In this document: one piece after another, positions 25,333 through 35,934 of the stretch
Numbering within the stretch: the stretch's first letter is position 1
Layout of the letters: every line of letters starts with the position of its first letter
From: Paenibacillus montanisoli
GTDB taxonomy: Bacteria; Bacillota; Bacilli; Paenibacillales; Paenibacillaceae
Length of the DNA: 64,000 bases
Direction of reading: 5' to 3'
Assembly (NCBI RefSeq): GCF_003268025.1
Contig: NZ_QLUW01000001.1
Location: 1,674,001 to 1,738,000 of the forward strand
Position numbers and translations under genes: made by a program
The notes under the pieces: generated by a model
The model's input: the letters and a program-made list of their open reading frames with translations, nothing else
Databases searched by the model: none
What the model was told of the DNA's origin: nothing

Positions 25333-27276
25333 TTGGCAAATACGTATCCGTTTGACTTTGATCCGAAACAATCTTTCATCCAGCAAGCCAGCGATTGGAT
25401 TGCGGATGTGTTCTATGAGCGGCTGCCCGAAGCCGGCTTCGAGCTGAGGGACGAGCAGATTTACATGGCCTTTCAATTGGAAAGGGCCTATAGCGAGAAA
25501 CAAACGATTTTTGCGGAGGCCGGTGTTGGCACGGGCAAAACGCTCGTTTACTTGCTTTACGCCATTAACTATGCGCGTTATACACGAAAACCGGCCATTA
25601 TCGCATGCGCGGACGAGTCGCTGATCGAGCAGCTGGTGAAGCCGGAAGGCGATATCGCCAAGCTAGCGCGCCACTTGGATCTGACAATCGATGCGCGGCT
25701 CGGCAAATCGATGGATCAATATATATGCTTGAATAAGCTGGAAGACGCGCGGGGAGGCATCGAGGATGCGGAAGCCTATGGCTCCATTTACGCTTCGCTT
25801 CCCGATTTCGTCCACAATCCGGCGACGATGCAAGCTTTCTACCCTTACGGCAACCGGAAAGACTATCCGGAGCTGACGGATGAGCAGTGGAAAGCGATCG
25901 GCTGGGATGTGTTCCAGGACTGTCTCGTGTGCAGCCGCCGTCACCGTTGCGGCCAGACGCTTTCGCGCGAGCATTACCGCAAGGCGGCGGATATCATCAT
26001 TTGCTCGCATGACTTCTACATGGAGCATGTTTGGACCTATGAGGCGCGTAAACGCGAAGGACAGCTGCCGCTGCTGCCGGAGCACAGCTCGGTTGTATTT
26101 GACGAAGGGCATTTGCTCGAAACGGCCGCACAGAAAGCACTTACCTACAAATTAAAGCACAGCGTATTCGAATCCATCATTACGCGTCTCCTGAATGGCG
26201 AAATCCGCGAATCGCTCGCGGTGACAATTGATGAAGCAATCGAGCAAAGCGAACATCTTTTCCGCTTGCTTGAATCAAGCAGCCGCGCAATCGCGGGGTC
26301 GGAGCGCCGGGAGGTCGTGATGTCGGATCAACTGTTAAAGGAAGTGAACCGGTTCGGTGCCGTGCTTGCGGCTATTGAAGAGGAGCTCGTCTTCGAAAGC
26401 GGGTTGTTCACGCTTGACGCCTATCAGCTGACCATCGTGGAAGAGCATTTGGAAATGCTGCAGCTAGCCCTTAATCTGTTCAAGCGGCCGAGCGGCTTGA
26501 TTTCATGGATTGAACAGGAGCAGGAGGGCATAACGCTGGTCATTATGCCTAAGCTCGTTAAGGAGATCTTGAAAGAGCGCGTGTTCTCGAAAAACATGCC
26601 GATCGTGTTCTCTTCCGCCACCATGTCCGTGAGCGGATCCTTCGATTATATGTCCGCCAGCCTTGGCATCCGGCAGGCGCTGTCGTTCTCGGTCGCTTCG
26701 CCTTACGACTATGAGCGGCAAATGAGCGCGGCAGTTGCCGCGATCGGCGGCCAGGAAAAGAAATTGAAGCTGGCGCTCGCACGGCTGCAGCAGTCGCAGG
26801 GCCGTGCGCTCATTCTGTTCCCGTCGAAAGAAGAGCTGCTCCGCTTCAAGTTGGATATTGCGGCCATCCCTGATTTTGCCGCATTCCGGTTTCTGTTCGA
26901 GGGAACGGCGGAAATCAGCCACTTGATCGACGCCTTCCAAAGCGACGAAGCAAGCGTGCTATGCGCGGTTACGCTCTGGGAAGGACTAGATATCCCGGGA
27001 CCGTCGCTGTCGCACGTTATGATGTGGTCGCTTCCGTTCCCGCCTCAAGACCCGGTATTCACCGCGAAACGCAGAGATGCTGCGGCGCCTTTCGAAACGG
27101 TGGACATGCCTTATATGCTGCTTCGGTTGAAGCAAGGACTTGGCCGCCTCATTCGCAGAAGCGAGGACTCAGGGCTGATTACGATCATGGGAAATGAGCT
27201 TGCGGATGAACGAGTATTGGATCAAGTGAACCGCATTCTGCCCGAAGGCGTCCGGCCGGAGCTCCTGAGCGTCTAG
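25333..27276 (+). CDS. DinG/XPD-type superfamily 2 DNA helicase
   Basis: The protein of about 647 residues has Walker A EAGVGTGKT (near residue 63), a DEGH box (VVFDEGH, near residue 258), SSATM (motif III-like, near residue 435), LWEGLDIPG and the motif VI sequence QGLGRLIRR (near residue 600). Four Cys (ICLNKL, DCLVC, HRCG) lie between motifs Ia and II, as in XPD/DinG iron-sulphur helicases. I chose TTG 25333, spaced 8 nt from GGAGG; an ATG 18 nt earlier has no ribosome site and is the alternative. Likely role: unwinding of DNA or R-loop structures in repair. Confidence 0.82.
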   Translation: MANTYPFDFDPKQSFIQQASDWIADVFYERLPEAGFELRDEQIYMAFQLERAYSEKQTIFAEAGVGTGKTLVYLLYAINYARYTRKPAIIACADESLIEQLVKPEGDIAKLARHLDLTIDARLGKSMDQYICLNKLEDARGGIEDAEAYGSIYASLPDFVHNPATMQAFYPYGNRKDYPELTDEQWKAIGWDVFQDCLVCSRRHRCGQTLSREHYRKAADIIICSHDFYMEHVWTYEARKREGQLPLLPEHSSVVFDEGHLLETAAQKALTYKLKHSVFESIITRLLNGEIRESLAVTIDEAIEQSEHLFRLLESSSRAIAGSERREVVMSDQLLKEVNRFGAVLAAIEEELVFESGLFTLDAYQLTIVEEHLEMLQLALNLFKRPSGLISWIEQEQEGITLVIMPKLVKEILKERVFSKNMPIVFSSATMSVSGSFDYMSASLGIRQALSFSVASPYDYERQMSAAVAAIGGQEKKLKLALARLQQSQGRALILFPSKEELLRFKLDIAAIPDFAAFRFLFEGTAEISHLIDAFQSDEASVLCAVTLWEGLDIPGPSLSHVMMWSLPFPPQDPVFTAKRRDAAAPFETVDMPYMLLRLKQGLGRLIRRSEDSGLITIMGNELADERVLDQVNRILPEGVRPELLSV

Positions 27277-27350
27277 CGAATTGACATCTAGTAAATCTGT
27301 CTCTACAATTTGAATAGAATAGGCTCATAGAAAGGGATGGGAATCCATAT

Positions 27351-28076
27351 ATGTCGCAGCCAATGAAGAAATCCACGTACAAAAGCCAGCGCAAAGCCGA
27401 GGCGGAGAAGCAGGAGAAGCAGCGCAAGGCGATGAGGAAGCTGTTCTGGGCAATAGGCATCGTCGCCGTACTGGGCATTATCGCTGCCCTGATTTTTACG
27501 CCTAAGCCCGATCCTACCGCATTCGAATACGACCAGCTGCCGATTCTCGGCAAAGCGGACGCGCCGGTCAAAATCGTCGAATTCGGCGATTACAAATGCC
27601 CGTCCTGCGCGGTGTTCAGCCAGCAGATCAAGCCGCAGATCGAGAAGGAATATATCGAATCCGGCAAGGTAGCGCTGTATTTCATTAACTTCCCGTTCAT
27701 CGGCGAAGATTCCACGACGGCCGCGATTGCCGCGCAGTCCGTGTACCACCAGAATAACGATGCATTCTGGAAATATTTCGATGCGCTCTACAAGAACCAG
27801 CAGGATGAGCACACCGTATGGGCGACGCCGGAATATTTGGTCCAGCTGGCGAAGGACAACCAAATTGATGTCGACCTTGACCTGCTCAAGAAGGATATCG
27901 AAGAGGGGACATACGAGTCGGAGGTTAACAAGCATTCCAAAGCAGCGAATGCGGCAAAGGTCCTGTCGACGCCGACGCTGTTCATTAACGGAGAAGAGTT
28001 TACGGGTCAATTCAGCGACTACGCGGCTATCAAGAAAGCCATCGATGAAGCGTTGGCTGCCGGTCAATCCGAATGA
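27351..28076 (+). CDS. bdbD: Membrane-anchored thiol-disulfide oxidoreductase (BdbD/DsbA-like)
   Basis: The 241-residue protein has a basic cytosolic N-terminus, a membrane anchor (residues about 30-50), and an extracytosolic thioredoxin fold with active site CPSC (FGDYKCPSCAVF) and cis-Pro region STPTLFING. Family knowledge: BdbD introduces disulfides into exported proteins and is reoxidised by BdbC. The stop overlaps the start of bdbC (ATGA at 28073), confirming the pair. Confidence 0.88.
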   Translation: MSQPMKKSTYKSQRKAEAEKQEKQRKAMRKLFWAIGIVAVLGIIAALIFTPKPDPTAFEYDQLPILGKADAPVKIVEFGDYKCPSCAVFSQQIKPQIEKEYIESGKVALYFINFPFIGEDSTTAAIAAQSVYHQNNDAFWKYFDALYKNQQDEHTVWATPEYLVQLAKDNQIDVDLDLLKKDIEEGTYESEVNKHSKAANAAKVLSTPTLFINGEEFTGQFSDYAAIKKAIDEALAAGQSE

Positions 28077-28555
28077 GCCGCGGATTCTTCGGCAAATACG
28101 CATTATACCTTGCCTGGATCGTATCCATTGCGGCGACGGGCGGGAGCTTATATTTAAGCGAAAACATGCATTTTATTCCATGTAATCTATGTTGGTATCA
28201 ACGCATTTTCATGTACCCGCTCGTGCTGCTGCTCGGTATGGCCAGCTACCGGAACGACAGAAGGCTGATCCCGTATATTTGGCCGCTCTCGCTCGTCGGC
28301 GGACTGATCTCTGCGTACCATTATGCGGAGCAGCAAATTCCGGCTCTTGCCAAGATGCTTCCTTGTACCGTCGGCGTCCCTTGCAGCGACGATTACCTTG
28401 ACTGGTTCGGCGGGTATGTGACCATTCCGTTCTTGGCCCTGATCGCTTTTGCGCTCATCACGATGCTGATGCTGAATGCGCGCCGTTCCGAAGAGGATTT
28501 GGCGGAAGAGGAAGAGCAAGCGGAAGAAACGGTAAGCGTGCAAGATACCTTATAA
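28073..28555 (+). CDS. bdbC: Disulfide bond formation protein BdbC (DsbB-like)
   Basis: The 160-residue, four-helix membrane protein has the quinone-linked CNLC motif (HFIPCNLCWYQR) and a second Cys pair (LPCTVGVPCSDD). It reoxidises BdbD. The acidic C-terminal tail (EEDLAEEEEQAEE) is a lineage feature. It ends at a terminator. Confidence 0.92.
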   Translation: MSRGFFGKYALYLAWIVSIAATGGSLYLSENMHFIPCNLCWYQRIFMYPLVLLLGMASYRNDRRLIPYIWPLSLVGGLISAYHYAEQQIPALAKMLPCTVGVPCSDDYLDWFGGYVTIPFLALIAFALITMLMLNARRSEEDLAEEEEQAEETVSVQDTL

Positions 28556-28562
28556 TAAGAGT

Positions 28563-28588
28563 AGAAGCCCATGCGGGCTTCTTTTTTT
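28563..28588 (+). terminator. Intrinsic terminator of bdbDC
   Basis: AGAAGCCC-ATGC-GGGCTTCT followed by an eight-base T-tract. Confidence 0.92.
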
Positions 28589-28702
28589 TGTGCGAAAACG
28601 AGCCGTTTTCTCATCAATTCGACTGCATAAGTATGCATTTTTTCTGTCAATCAGGATAGAAGTGCCAAATTATGAACATTTCAAGGACATTTACCCGTTC
28701 AT

Positions 28703-28732
28703 TTGTCCCGCCTATAGGGTTTCTGCTATCAT
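28703..28732 (+). promoter_or_regulatory. Candidate promoter of odhAB
   Basis: TTGTCC (28703-28708) and TATCAT (28727-28732) are separated by 18 nt, 68 nt upstream of the odhA start. The match to sigma-A consensus is fair. Confidence 0.5.
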
Positions 28733-28799
28733 GTATGGATGAATGAACAAAGGGTTAATTTTTTAAATAGCGCATCTAAACAGTTGGAGGTTACCTGCA

Positions 28800-31718
28800 A
28801 TGTCAGCAGAGAATAATAGCCAGAAGTCGCCATGGGAACTCTATTACGGACCGAACTTGGGGTACATCGAAGAGATGTACGAAGCTTTCCTGCAGAACCC
28901 TGAGTCCGTAGAGCCGGCATTCAGAGATTCCTTCGCGAAATGGGGCCCGCCGCCTTCCGCGGGAGCCGTCGTCAGCGTACACCCGCCGCTCGCATCCGGT
29001 ATTTCCGGTTCCGATAGCATTAAAACGATCGATCCCGCATTTCTGAAAAAAATCGTCGATGCCGGCAAACTGGTTCGGAACATCCGTACATACGGCCATT
29101 TGGCTGCCGATAACGATCCGCTTGGCTTGGTCGCCCCGCCCGACACGCGTCTGCTTGAGCCGCAGACCTTCAAGCTGTCGCAGGACGATCTGGAATCCAT
29201 TCCGGCCTCATTGATCTGGGAGGAAGCGCCGGGGACGATTCGGACGGGCGCTCAAGCGATCGCCCACTTGAAAGGCGTTTACACGAATTCGTTCGGGTTT
29301 GAATTCGGCCATATTCATGCGGAGGACGAGCGGATTTGGCTGCACCGCCAGGCTGAAATCGGCATGGCAAGCAAGCAGATGAGCGCGAAGGAACGGATCG
29401 CTCTTCTGGACCGCTTGATTGCTGTCGAGCAATTCGAGACATTCCTGCACCGCGCTTTCGTGGGTCAGAAGCGGTTCTCCATTGAAGGAACCGACACGCT
29501 TGTGCCGATGCTCGACGAAATCGTTCGCGAGCTCGCGCATGACGGCGCCAAGCACATTCTGATGGGGATGGCGCACCGCGGGCGTCTGAACGTCTTGACG
29601 CATGTACTTGGCAAGCCGTATACGGCTATCTTCTCGGAGTTCCATCATTCGCCGAATAAGGAGAAGGACTTGTTCCCGTCCGAAGGCGCAATGGGCATCA
29701 ACATTGGCTGGACCGGCGACGTGAAATACCACCTTGGCGCGCACCGCTCTTTGCAAGAGAACGAAACGGTCGAGACCCGTATTTCGCTTGCGAATAACCC
29801 GAGTCACTTGGAATATGTCAATCCGATCGTGGAAGGCTATACTCGCGCGGCGCAGGACGACCGCAGCACGTCCGGTTATCCGAAGCCGGATTTCGGCAGC
29901 GCGGCAGCTATCCTGATGCACGGCGACGCGGCTTTCGCAGGGGAAGGCATCGTCGGCGAAACGCTGAACTTCAAGAAGCTTCCGGGCTATGAGAACGGCG
30001 GCACGATTCATATTATCGTGAATAACCGGCTCGGCTTCACGACGGAGAGCAGCGATTCGCGTTCCACCTACTATGCGAGCGACCTTGCGAAAGGCTATGA
30101 AATTCCGATCGTGCACGTCAGCGCGGACGATCCGGAGGCCTGTATCGCAGCGGTTCGGATGGCATGCGAGTACCGTCAGAAATTCCATAAAGATTTCCTG
30201 ATCGACATGATCGGTTATCGCCGGCACGGCCATAACGAGACGGACGATCCGGAAACGACGCAGCCTCTGCTGTATCAGAAGCTGCGCAAACACCCGGTCG
30301 CTGCCCGCATCTACGGAGAACGGCTGAAAGAGAAGGGGCTGCTCTCCGAGGACCAAATCGCGGGCATGCGTCAAGCGGGTCTTGCCAAGCTTCAGGCGGC
30401 GCTGGACGAGGTGAAGCAGAACGACAAGGAGTACAAGCAGCCGAAGATCGATGAGAAGAGCAAGCGCCGCAAGAAAGACATCGTTACTTCCGTACCGCTT
30501 AAGAAGCTCAAAGAAATTAACGAGGAGCTGTTGAAATGGCCGGAAGGCTTCAATGTGTACGAGAAGCTGGAACGGATTTTGATGCGCCGTTCCACGGCTC
30601 TCGAGAACGGAAGCAAGGTCGATTGGGGCTTGGCAGAGACGCTGGCGTTCGCGACCATTCTGTCCGACGGCACGCCAATCCGGCTGAGCGGCCAAGACTC
30701 GGAACGCGCAACCTTCGCCTTCCGTAACTTGGTGCTGCACGACGTCGAGACGAATGCGACGTTCTCGCCGCTGCACAAGCTGCCTCAGGCGAACGCGTCC
30801 TTCGCGGTGCATAACAGCCCGCTCGCGGAAGCTTCCGTGCTTGGCTTTGACTATGGCTACAACGTCTTCTCCCCGGAGACGCTCGTTATTTGGGAAGCGC
30901 AATACGGCGACTTCGCCAACTGCGCGCAGGTGATCATCGACCAATTCATAACGGCAGGCCGCGTGAAATGGTCGCAGAAATCCGGCCTTATCATGCTGCT
31001 GCCGCACGGCTATGAAGGCCAAGGTCCGGAGCATTCCAGCGCGAAGCTCGAGCGCTTCCTGCTGCTCGCGGCTGAAGATAATCTGACGATCGTCAACTTA
31101 ACCTCCGCGGCTCAATATTTCCACTTGCTGCGCCGCCAGGCCGCGATCATCAACACCGATGAAGCGCGTCCGCTCATCGTCATGTCGCCGAAGAGCTTGA
31201 TCCGTAACCCGAGCATCACTTCCGACCCGACGGAGTTCAGCCATGGCAAGTTCAAGCTGGTGCTTGAACAGCCGGGGCTCGGCCAGCGGCCGGATCAAGT
31301 AGAGCGGCTGATCTTCTGCACCGGCAAAGTGGCCATCGACCTCGAAACGGCTCTGGAGCTTAAGGACGGCCAAGCTTCGGATGCGTGGAACTGGCTGCAT
31401 ATCGTCCGCGTAGAGCAGCTGTACCCGTTCCCGAAAACGGATATCGAAGAGATCATCAAGCGGTACCCGAAATTGAAGGAAGTGCTTTGGGTCCAAGAGG
31501 AGCCGCAAAACATGGGCGCATGGAACTACGTCGAACCGCGTATTCGCGCGCGCGTAACGAAAGAAACAACGGTCCGTTACATCGGACGGCCTAAACGGTC
31601 CAGCCCGGCGAGCGGCTTCCAATATGTGCACAACATGGAGCAGCAGCGCATCATTTCCGTAGCGCTGAATCGCAGTACGCTTACAACGACAACTAAAGGG
31701 GAGAACAGCCATGAGTGA
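28800..31718 (+). CDS. odhA: 2-oxoglutarate dehydrogenase E1 component
   Basis: The 972-residue thiamine-diphosphate enzyme decarboxylates 2-oxoglutarate in the TCA cycle. The N-terminal [24 protein letters not shown] segment is the E1 signature; the THDP domain has [18 protein letters not shown] (near residue 258) and the [14 protein letters not shown] loop (near residue 375); the C-terminal pyrimidine domain includes [17 protein letters not shown] sequence ([15 protein letters not shown]). It is followed with an 8-nt overlap by odhB. TTGGAGGTTACCTGCA precedes the ATG. The length fits the family (about 940-970). Confidence 0.95.
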   Translation: MSAENNSQKSPWELYYGPNLGYIEEMYEAFLQNPESVEPAFRDSFAKWGPPPSAGAVVSVHPPLASGISGSDSIKTIDPAFLKKIVDAGKLVRNIRTYGHLAADNDPLGLVAPPDTRLLEPQTFKLSQDDLESIPASLIWEEAPGTIRTGAQAIAHLKGVYTNSFGFEFGHIHAEDERIWLHRQAEIGMASKQMSAKERIALLDRLIAVEQFETFLHRAFVGQKRFSIEGTDTLVPMLDEIVRELAHDGAKHILMGMAHRGRLNVLTHVLGKPYTAIFSEFHHSPNKEKDLFPSEGAMGINIGWTGDVKYHLGAHRSLQENETVETRISLANNPSHLEYVNPIVEGYTRAAQDDRSTSGYPKPDFGSAAAILMHGDAAFAGEGIVGETLNFKKLPGYENGGTIHIIVNNRLGFTTESSDSRSTYYASDLAKGYEIPIVHVSADDPEACIAAVRMACEYRQKFHKDFLIDMIGYRRHGHNETDDPETTQPLLYQKLRKHPVAARIYGERLKEKGLLSEDQIAGMRQAGLAKLQAALDEVKQNDKEYKQPKIDEKSKRRKKDIVTSVPLKKLKEINEELLKWPEGFNVYEKLERILMRRSTALENGSKVDWGLAETLAFATILSDGTPIRLSGQDSERATFAFRNLVLHDVETNATFSPLHKLPQANASFAVHNSPLAEASVLGFDYGYNVFSPETLVIWEAQYGDFANCAQVIIDQFITAGRVKWSQKSGLIMLLPHGYEGQGPEHSSAKLERFLLLAAEDNLTIVNLTSAAQYFHLLRRQAAIINTDEARPLIVMSPKSLIRNPSITSDPTEFSHGKFKLVLEQPGLGQRPDQVERLIFCTGKVAIDLETALELKDGQASDAWNWLHIVRVEQLYPFPKTDIEEIIKRYPKLKEVLWVQEEPQNMGAWNYVEPRIRARVTKETTVRYIGRPKRSSPASGFQYVHNMEQQRIISVALNRSTLTTTTKGENSHE

Positions 31719-33051
31719 AATAAAAGTTCCCGAAATGGGCGAATCCATCGTAGAAGGCACGATCTCGAAATGGCATGTCAAGGCTGGAGACAGCGTCAAT
31801 GTAGGCGATGTGCTGGCCGAGCTGGAGACGGATAAAGTCAATATCGAGATCAGCGCTGAGCAAGCCGGCTTCATCGAGCAGCTGCTACGGGGCGAAGGGG
31901 AAACGGTAGCCGTCGGCGAAACGATCGGCGTAATCGGCGTCAGCAACGGCAATATTCCGATGTCGCCAAGCAGCGATCCGGCAGCCGCGGAGGCGCCTGT
32001 TGCACCGTCCGGCTCCGATCCCGTATCGCCTGCCGCCCCGGTTGAACCGGCTCCTGCCCCTGCTCCTGTTCCAGCTGCGGCTCCTGCTCCAGCTGCTGCG
32101 GCGGCTCCTGCTTCTGCCGCCGAAACGGGCGCGGGCGTGTTCTCGGCAACGCCAGCGGCGCGCAAGCTCGCGAGAGAGCGGGGGATCGATCTTGCGCAAG
32201 TGCAAGCGAATGACCCGCTGGGCCGTATCCGCCAAGAGGACATAGAAGCGCATGCTGCGGGCGCTAAAGCTCCGGCAGCCGCAGCGCCTAAAATGCCGGC
32301 GGCACCTGCTCCCGCAAGCTCTGCTGCAGCTCCTGCGGCTGATCAGGGCAAGCCTGCCGAGCGCCGCAAAATGTCCCGCCGCCGCCTCACGATCGCGAAG
32401 CGTCTGGTCGAAGCGCAGCAAACGGCTGCCATGCTGACGACGTTCAACGAGGTCGATATGACGGCTATTATGGAAGTCCGCAAACGCCGGAAGGATGCGT
32501 TCAAGGAGAAGCATGACATCGGTCTTGGCTTCATGTCCTTCTTCACGAAAGCCGTAATCGGCGCGCTTAAGGCGTACCCTCTGCTCAATGCGGAAATTCA
32601 AGGCGACGAGATTATCGTGAAGCAATACTACGATATCGGCATTGCTGTATCCGCGAAGGAAGGGCTTGTCGTGCCGGTCGTTCGCGAAGCGGACCGTCTC
32701 AGCTTCGCGCAGATCGAGAAGCAAATCGCCGATCTTGCAGGCAAAGCGCGCGCCAACACACTGTCCTTGAATGATCTCCAAGGAGGCACATTCACGATTA
32801 CGAACGGCGGCGTCTTCGGCTCGCTGCTGTCCACGCCGATTCTGAATGCGCCGCAGGTCGGCATTCTCGGCATGCACAAAATCCAGGTGCGTCCTGTCGC
32901 AATCGACAATGAGCGCATGGAGAACCGTCCGATGATGTACATCGCGCTTTCGTACGACCATCGGATCGTTGACGGAGCAGAGGCGGTACGCTTCCTCGTC
33001 ACCGTGAAAGAGCTCCTCGAAGATCCCGAATCGCTGCTGCTGGAAGGCTAG
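31711..33051 (+). CDS. odhB: 2-oxoglutarate dehydrogenase E2 component (dihydrolipoyl succinyltransferase)
   Basis: The 446-residue E2 has an N-terminal lipoyl domain with lipoyl-Lys 42 (ETDKVN), an Ala/Pro-rich flexible linker (residues about 90-140), a peripheral subunit-binding domain ([15 protein letters not shown], near residue 147), a second Ala/Pro linker, and the catalytic domain ending [16 protein letters not shown] with the catalytic His. It transfers succinyl to CoA. It forms an operon with odhA; lpd (E3) is not nearby, as usual for Bacillota. Confidence 0.95.
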   Translation: MSEIKVPEMGESIVEGTISKWHVKAGDSVNVGDVLAELETDKVNIEISAEQAGFIEQLLRGEGETVAVGETIGVIGVSNGNIPMSPSSDPAAAEAPVAPSGSDPVSPAAPVEPAPAPAPVPAAAPAPAAAAAPASAAETGAGVFSATPAARKLARERGIDLAQVQANDPLGRIRQEDIEAHAAGAKAPAAAAPKMPAAPAPASSAAAPAADQGKPAERRKMSRRRLTIAKRLVEAQQTAAMLTTFNEVDMTAIMEVRKRRKDAFKEKHDIGLGFMSFFTKAVIGALKAYPLLNAEIQGDEIIVKQYYDIGIAVSAKEGLVVPVVREADRLSFAQIEKQIADLAGKARANTLSLNDLQGGTFTITNGGVFGSLLSTPILNAPQVGILGMHKIQVRPVAIDNERMENRPMMYIALSYDHRIVDGAEAVRFLVTVKELLEDPESLLLEG

Positions 33052-33074
33052 TCCGGCTTTCATATACAAACACC

Positions 33075-33136
33075 AACCTCACTCGTTGACGTTAGGGCTT
33101 CTATCCCCGCACGTCAGCAAATGAGGTTTTTTTATT
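33075..33136 (+). terminator. Intrinsic terminator of odhAB
   Basis: AACCTCA...TGACGT pairs with ACGTCA...TGAGGTT around an internal loop, followed by TTTTTT. Confidence 0.8.
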
Positions 33137-33199
33137 TGCTATTGCCCCCTTTTCTTCATAGAATGGTTGTAAGACAGCGAGAACTGGAGGCGAATGCAG

Positions 33200-34528
33200 A
33201 TGAACGTGCGGAAAATGCGGTTATTTGATTTCGAAAACGTCCGCTCCAGCGAGGATCGGGACGAATATGAGAAGGATTACGCCAGATTGATCCAGTCACC
33301 GGCATTTCGCCGCCTGCAGGGCAAATCGCAAGTATTCGGCGCCGGAACCGGCGATTATTACCGGACGCGGCTTACGCATTCGCTGGAAGTGTCGCAAATC
33401 GCACGAGAGGTCGCGCGCAAGCTTGGCAAGAGCTATGCGTTCCTGGCCAAGAAGGAGCATCCCGGGCTGATGCTGGAGCCGGAGGTTGTGGAGGTTGCGG
33501 CGCTCGCGCATGATTTGGGCCATCCGCCGTTCGGCCATAAGGGCGAGGAAGTTCTGAATCAGCTGCTGAAGGATGAATATGGGCTGAAATACGAAGGTAA
33601 CGCGCAAAATTTCCGCATCCTTATGTTTCTGGAGAAACGAGCGGGCAGCGACAGCGGGCTTGATCTTACGGCGGCCGTTCTGCTCGCCATCAATAAATAT
33701 CCGTTCTGCCTGGAAGAACAGGGACGCCTCAAAGGGGTCTACAGCATGGAGTGGGAAGGCATTGGCGAGCTGCGCAGCGCATGGAAGATGCCGGAGGGCT
33801 GTGCCACGCTGGAGGCGCAGCTGATGGATCTATGCGACGATATCGCGTATTCGACGCACGATATCGAAGACGGTATAAGGGCCGGCAAAATCGTGATGAA
33901 CCCCAGCTTGTTCGAGGATGACCGGCTGGTTGAGAGCGTCATTCAGGAAATCGTAGACGATCCCGGCAACGACGTTATGCGCTGGGAGCAGGTCGATATG
34001 AAGCTGATGGTCAAACAGGCGCTGCATCATTATTTGCAGCAATGGGAGAGCATCTATATCGAGTGCGGCCGGGAGCCGTCGCGCACGCGCAGAGAGATGA
34101 AGGCACGATGGGTGAGGAAGTTCGTCAGCGGCGTCGGGATCATTGACGATCCGGCGACAGGCTGGAAACGGGTGACCTTTATCCGGGACGGCGAACAGGA
34201 CCTGGAGCTGCTCCGCACGATGGAAATATTGAAGAAGCTCGCTTGGGTGATGCTGATTAAGGACTTTAGAGTGCAGCGGCTTCATAAAAGAAGCGAAATC
34301 ATTATTAAGCGGCTCTGGGACAGCTTTAAGGAACAGGATACCGGGCGGCTTATTATTCCGCCGGATTGGCTGGAAAGCTACGAACGGCAGAAGAGTGTCT
34401 GGCCTTGGGAACGCATGGTATCCGATTACATCGCGGGGATGACCGACGCTTACGCGGAGAAGGTGTATGCCGAGTTTTACGCCGGCTCATCGGGGACGAA
34501 ATGGGGTTCACTATACGATCGAGATTAA
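33200..34528 (+). CDS. dGTP triphosphohydrolase-like HD protein
   Basis: The protein of about 442 residues shows the Dgt-like pattern: FRRLQGKSQVFG, RTRLTHSLEVSQIAR, the HD motif ALAHDLGHPPFGHKGE, DLCDDIAYSTHDIEDG and C-terminal MTDAYA. These are the residues for metal binding and substrate. It removes triphosphate from dGTP or other dNTPs. ATG 33200 is 9 nt after GGAGG; the ATG at 33194 is too close. It is monocistronic, with a terminator at 34538. Confidence 0.88.
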   Translation: MNVRKMRLFDFENVRSSEDRDEYEKDYARLIQSPAFRRLQGKSQVFGAGTGDYYRTRLTHSLEVSQIAREVARKLGKSYAFLAKKEHPGLMLEPEVVEVAALAHDLGHPPFGHKGEEVLNQLLKDEYGLKYEGNAQNFRILMFLEKRAGSDSGLDLTAAVLLAINKYPFCLEEQGRLKGVYSMEWEGIGELRSAWKMPEGCATLEAQLMDLCDDIAYSTHDIEDGIRAGKIVMNPSLFEDDRLVESVIQEIVDDPGNDVMRWEQVDMKLMVKQALHHYLQQWESIYIECGREPSRTRREMKARWVRKFVSGVGIIDDPATGWKRVTFIRDGEQDLELLRTMEILKKLAWVMLIKDFRVQRLHKRSEIIIKRLWDSFKEQDTGRLIIPPDWLESYERQKSVWPWERMVSDYIAGMTDAYAEKVYAEFYAGSSGTKWGSLYDRD

Positions 34529-34537
34529 AGAAACGCA

Positions 34538-34586
34538 TAAACGGGAAAGGGTCATGTGAGGCTGTGACAGATCCTTCCCGTTTTTT
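34538..34586 (+). terminator. Intrinsic terminator
   Basis: AACGGGAAAGG pairs with CCTTCCCGTT, followed by TTTTTT. Confidence 0.85.
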
Positions 34587-34619
34587 ATCGTTTAAATATG
34601 TTCAAAAGGGGCCATAGTG

Positions 34620-34826
34620 ATGGAAGGCAACAATAGTACAGCGAAGTGTGCGGTACAACGGCTGGGAAGAGTTGTGGCTGTCGTTCCGAGCGGCGTCACG
34701 ATTGAGGTGGAAGGAAAGGTATTGACGCTCCGCCATGATCGGGCGGAGGCGGGCGTTAAAACCGGAGACAACCTGCTTTGGAACGGCAAACTTTGGGTTG
34801 TTGTGCCGAACAATGACGAAAATTGA
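34620..34826 (+). CDS. Small hypothetical protein (68 aa)
   Basis: ATG 34620 follows AAAAGGGGCCATAGTG. The 68-residue beta-rich product (RVVAVVPSGVTIEVEGKVLTL) has one Cys and no signal peptide. It resembles a small OB or SH3-like barrel, but I recognise no family. Confidence 0.55.
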   Translation: MEGNNSTAKCAVQRLGRVVAVVPSGVTIEVEGKVLTLRHDRAEAGVKTGDNLLWNGKLWVVVPNNDEN

Positions 34827-34911
34827 GGAATAATGAGAGAAGCTTAATCCCTACTGCACCCTGATATGAGGCGGCTGCTGCGAATCCTACAGTTAGGGGT
34901 GATCAGATCAG

Positions 34912-35826
34912 ATGGAAGTCATGGAGACGAAACGCTGTTTATTTTGTGATGATCTTGTGAAGGTGAAAAGAAAAGGCGGCTGCGAGTGGTTCATTGATTG
35001 TGTGTGCGCTCCCGGCGAATCGTACGGTTTGCGCGAGGGCAGCTACGAGCAATTTCGCTTGCTGTCCCATTCGGAGAAACGGGGCACGTTTCCGATTATG
35101 TCCGCCTATATTCGAGAGCAGACGGATTGCGACGAGAAAGTCGTCATCTCCTATGAGGAACGGCAGGCCATCTTGCAATCTCCGCAAATTCCGGTGACGA
35201 GCGAAGAGAAGGGCGTTCGGCTGCTTCGCTATTTGCACCGGCACACGAGCGGACCAGGTGAACCTGTGGTCATCAGCCAATTTTCCCAAAGCCACAATTT
35301 GACGTATTCGCTGAACCTGCAGGAGCTTGTCTACATTACGGAAAAGCTGAAGGAAGAAGGCTATATCGAGCGGATCGGTTCGACATTCAAGCTGACTGAG
35401 AAGGGCTGGGTGGAAGCGGCGAACAGCGCAAGCGGGAGAGCTTTGATGCCTTGCTATGTCCTGCTTGGCGGCAGCGAGGAGAGCATCGGAAGAGAGTGGC
35501 TCGAAACGGTATTCCCGAGATTGATTCAGCTGGGCTACGCGCCCAAGTTTCTGGAAGAGGAATTGTCGCAGCGGCTTGATCCGAAGCCGATTGAGGCGCA
35601 GCTGCAAAGCGTAAGCAGCTCCAAGCTGTTAATAGCCGATGTATCGGAGCCGAATGCGGAGCTATGGCTTCGAGTCGGTTTTGCAATCGGAAACGAAATT
35701 CCCGTCTTGTGGACATGCAAGTCCGCTTCGGACGATCAACAGCTCCCTCTAGGCGTCAGACCGTTCTATTGGGACGATACGGAATCCCTCGTTAAATTGG
35801 TGCAGAAAGTATTGACAAAGGAGTAG
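34912..35826 (+). CDS. Hypothetical protein: Cys cluster + winged-helix-like + nucleotide-sensor-like domain
   Basis: The 304-residue protein begins with a Cys cluster (CLFCDD at residue 9, then Cys 24, 30 and 32) compatible with a zinc site. Residues about 85-150 resemble a winged helix (YITEKLKEEGYIERIGSTFKL). The C-terminus (residues about 155-300) has a Rossmann-like pattern SKLLIADVSEPNAELWLRVGFAIGNEIPVLWTC, which resembles the I-A-D-x-T/S-x-N-x-[EN]-G-A core of TIR-like and nucleoside-deoxyribosyltransferase-like domains. The architecture suggests a small-molecule-responsive sensor; this is inference. ATG 34912 lies 13 nt after GGGGTGATC. Confidence 0.55.
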   Translation: MEVMETKRCLFCDDLVKVKRKGGCEWFIDCVCAPGESYGLREGSYEQFRLLSHSEKRGTFPIMSAYIREQTDCDEKVVISYEERQAILQSPQIPVTSEEKGVRLLRYLHRHTSGPGEPVVISQFSQSHNLTYSLNLQELVYITEKLKEEGYIERIGSTFKLTEKGWVEAANSASGRALMPCYVLLGGSEESIGREWLETVFPRLIQLGYAPKFLEEELSQRLDPKPIEAQLQSVSSSKLLIADVSEPNAELWLRVGFAIGNEIPVLWTCKSASDDQQLPLGVRPFYWDDTESLVKLVQKVLTKE

Positions 35827-35842
35827 TGCGAGGATTTAGGGG

Positions 35843-35872
35843 TTGCCCGGGATGGAGTCCATAGGCTATAAT
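35843..35872 (+). promoter_or_regulatory. Promoter of the glutathione-peroxidase-like gene
   Basis: TTGCCC and TATAAT are separated by 18 nt, about 65 nt upstream of the start codon. Confidence 0.5.
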
Positions 35873-35934
35873 AATTTTATACAATTTAATTAAATGCAAT
35901 ATACTATGAACTCATATTCGGGAGGGAACCACTG

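Noticed and set aside
29208-31034. 608-codon minus-strand ORF opposite odhA
   Set aside because: It is a shadow of the GC-rich odhA reading frame; it has no ribosome site and its translation is Arg/His-rich nonsense.
31098-33069. Long minus-strand ORFs opposite odhB
   Set aside because: They arise from the Ala/Pro-rich linkers of odhB and have low-complexity Ser/Gly/Ala or Arg runs.
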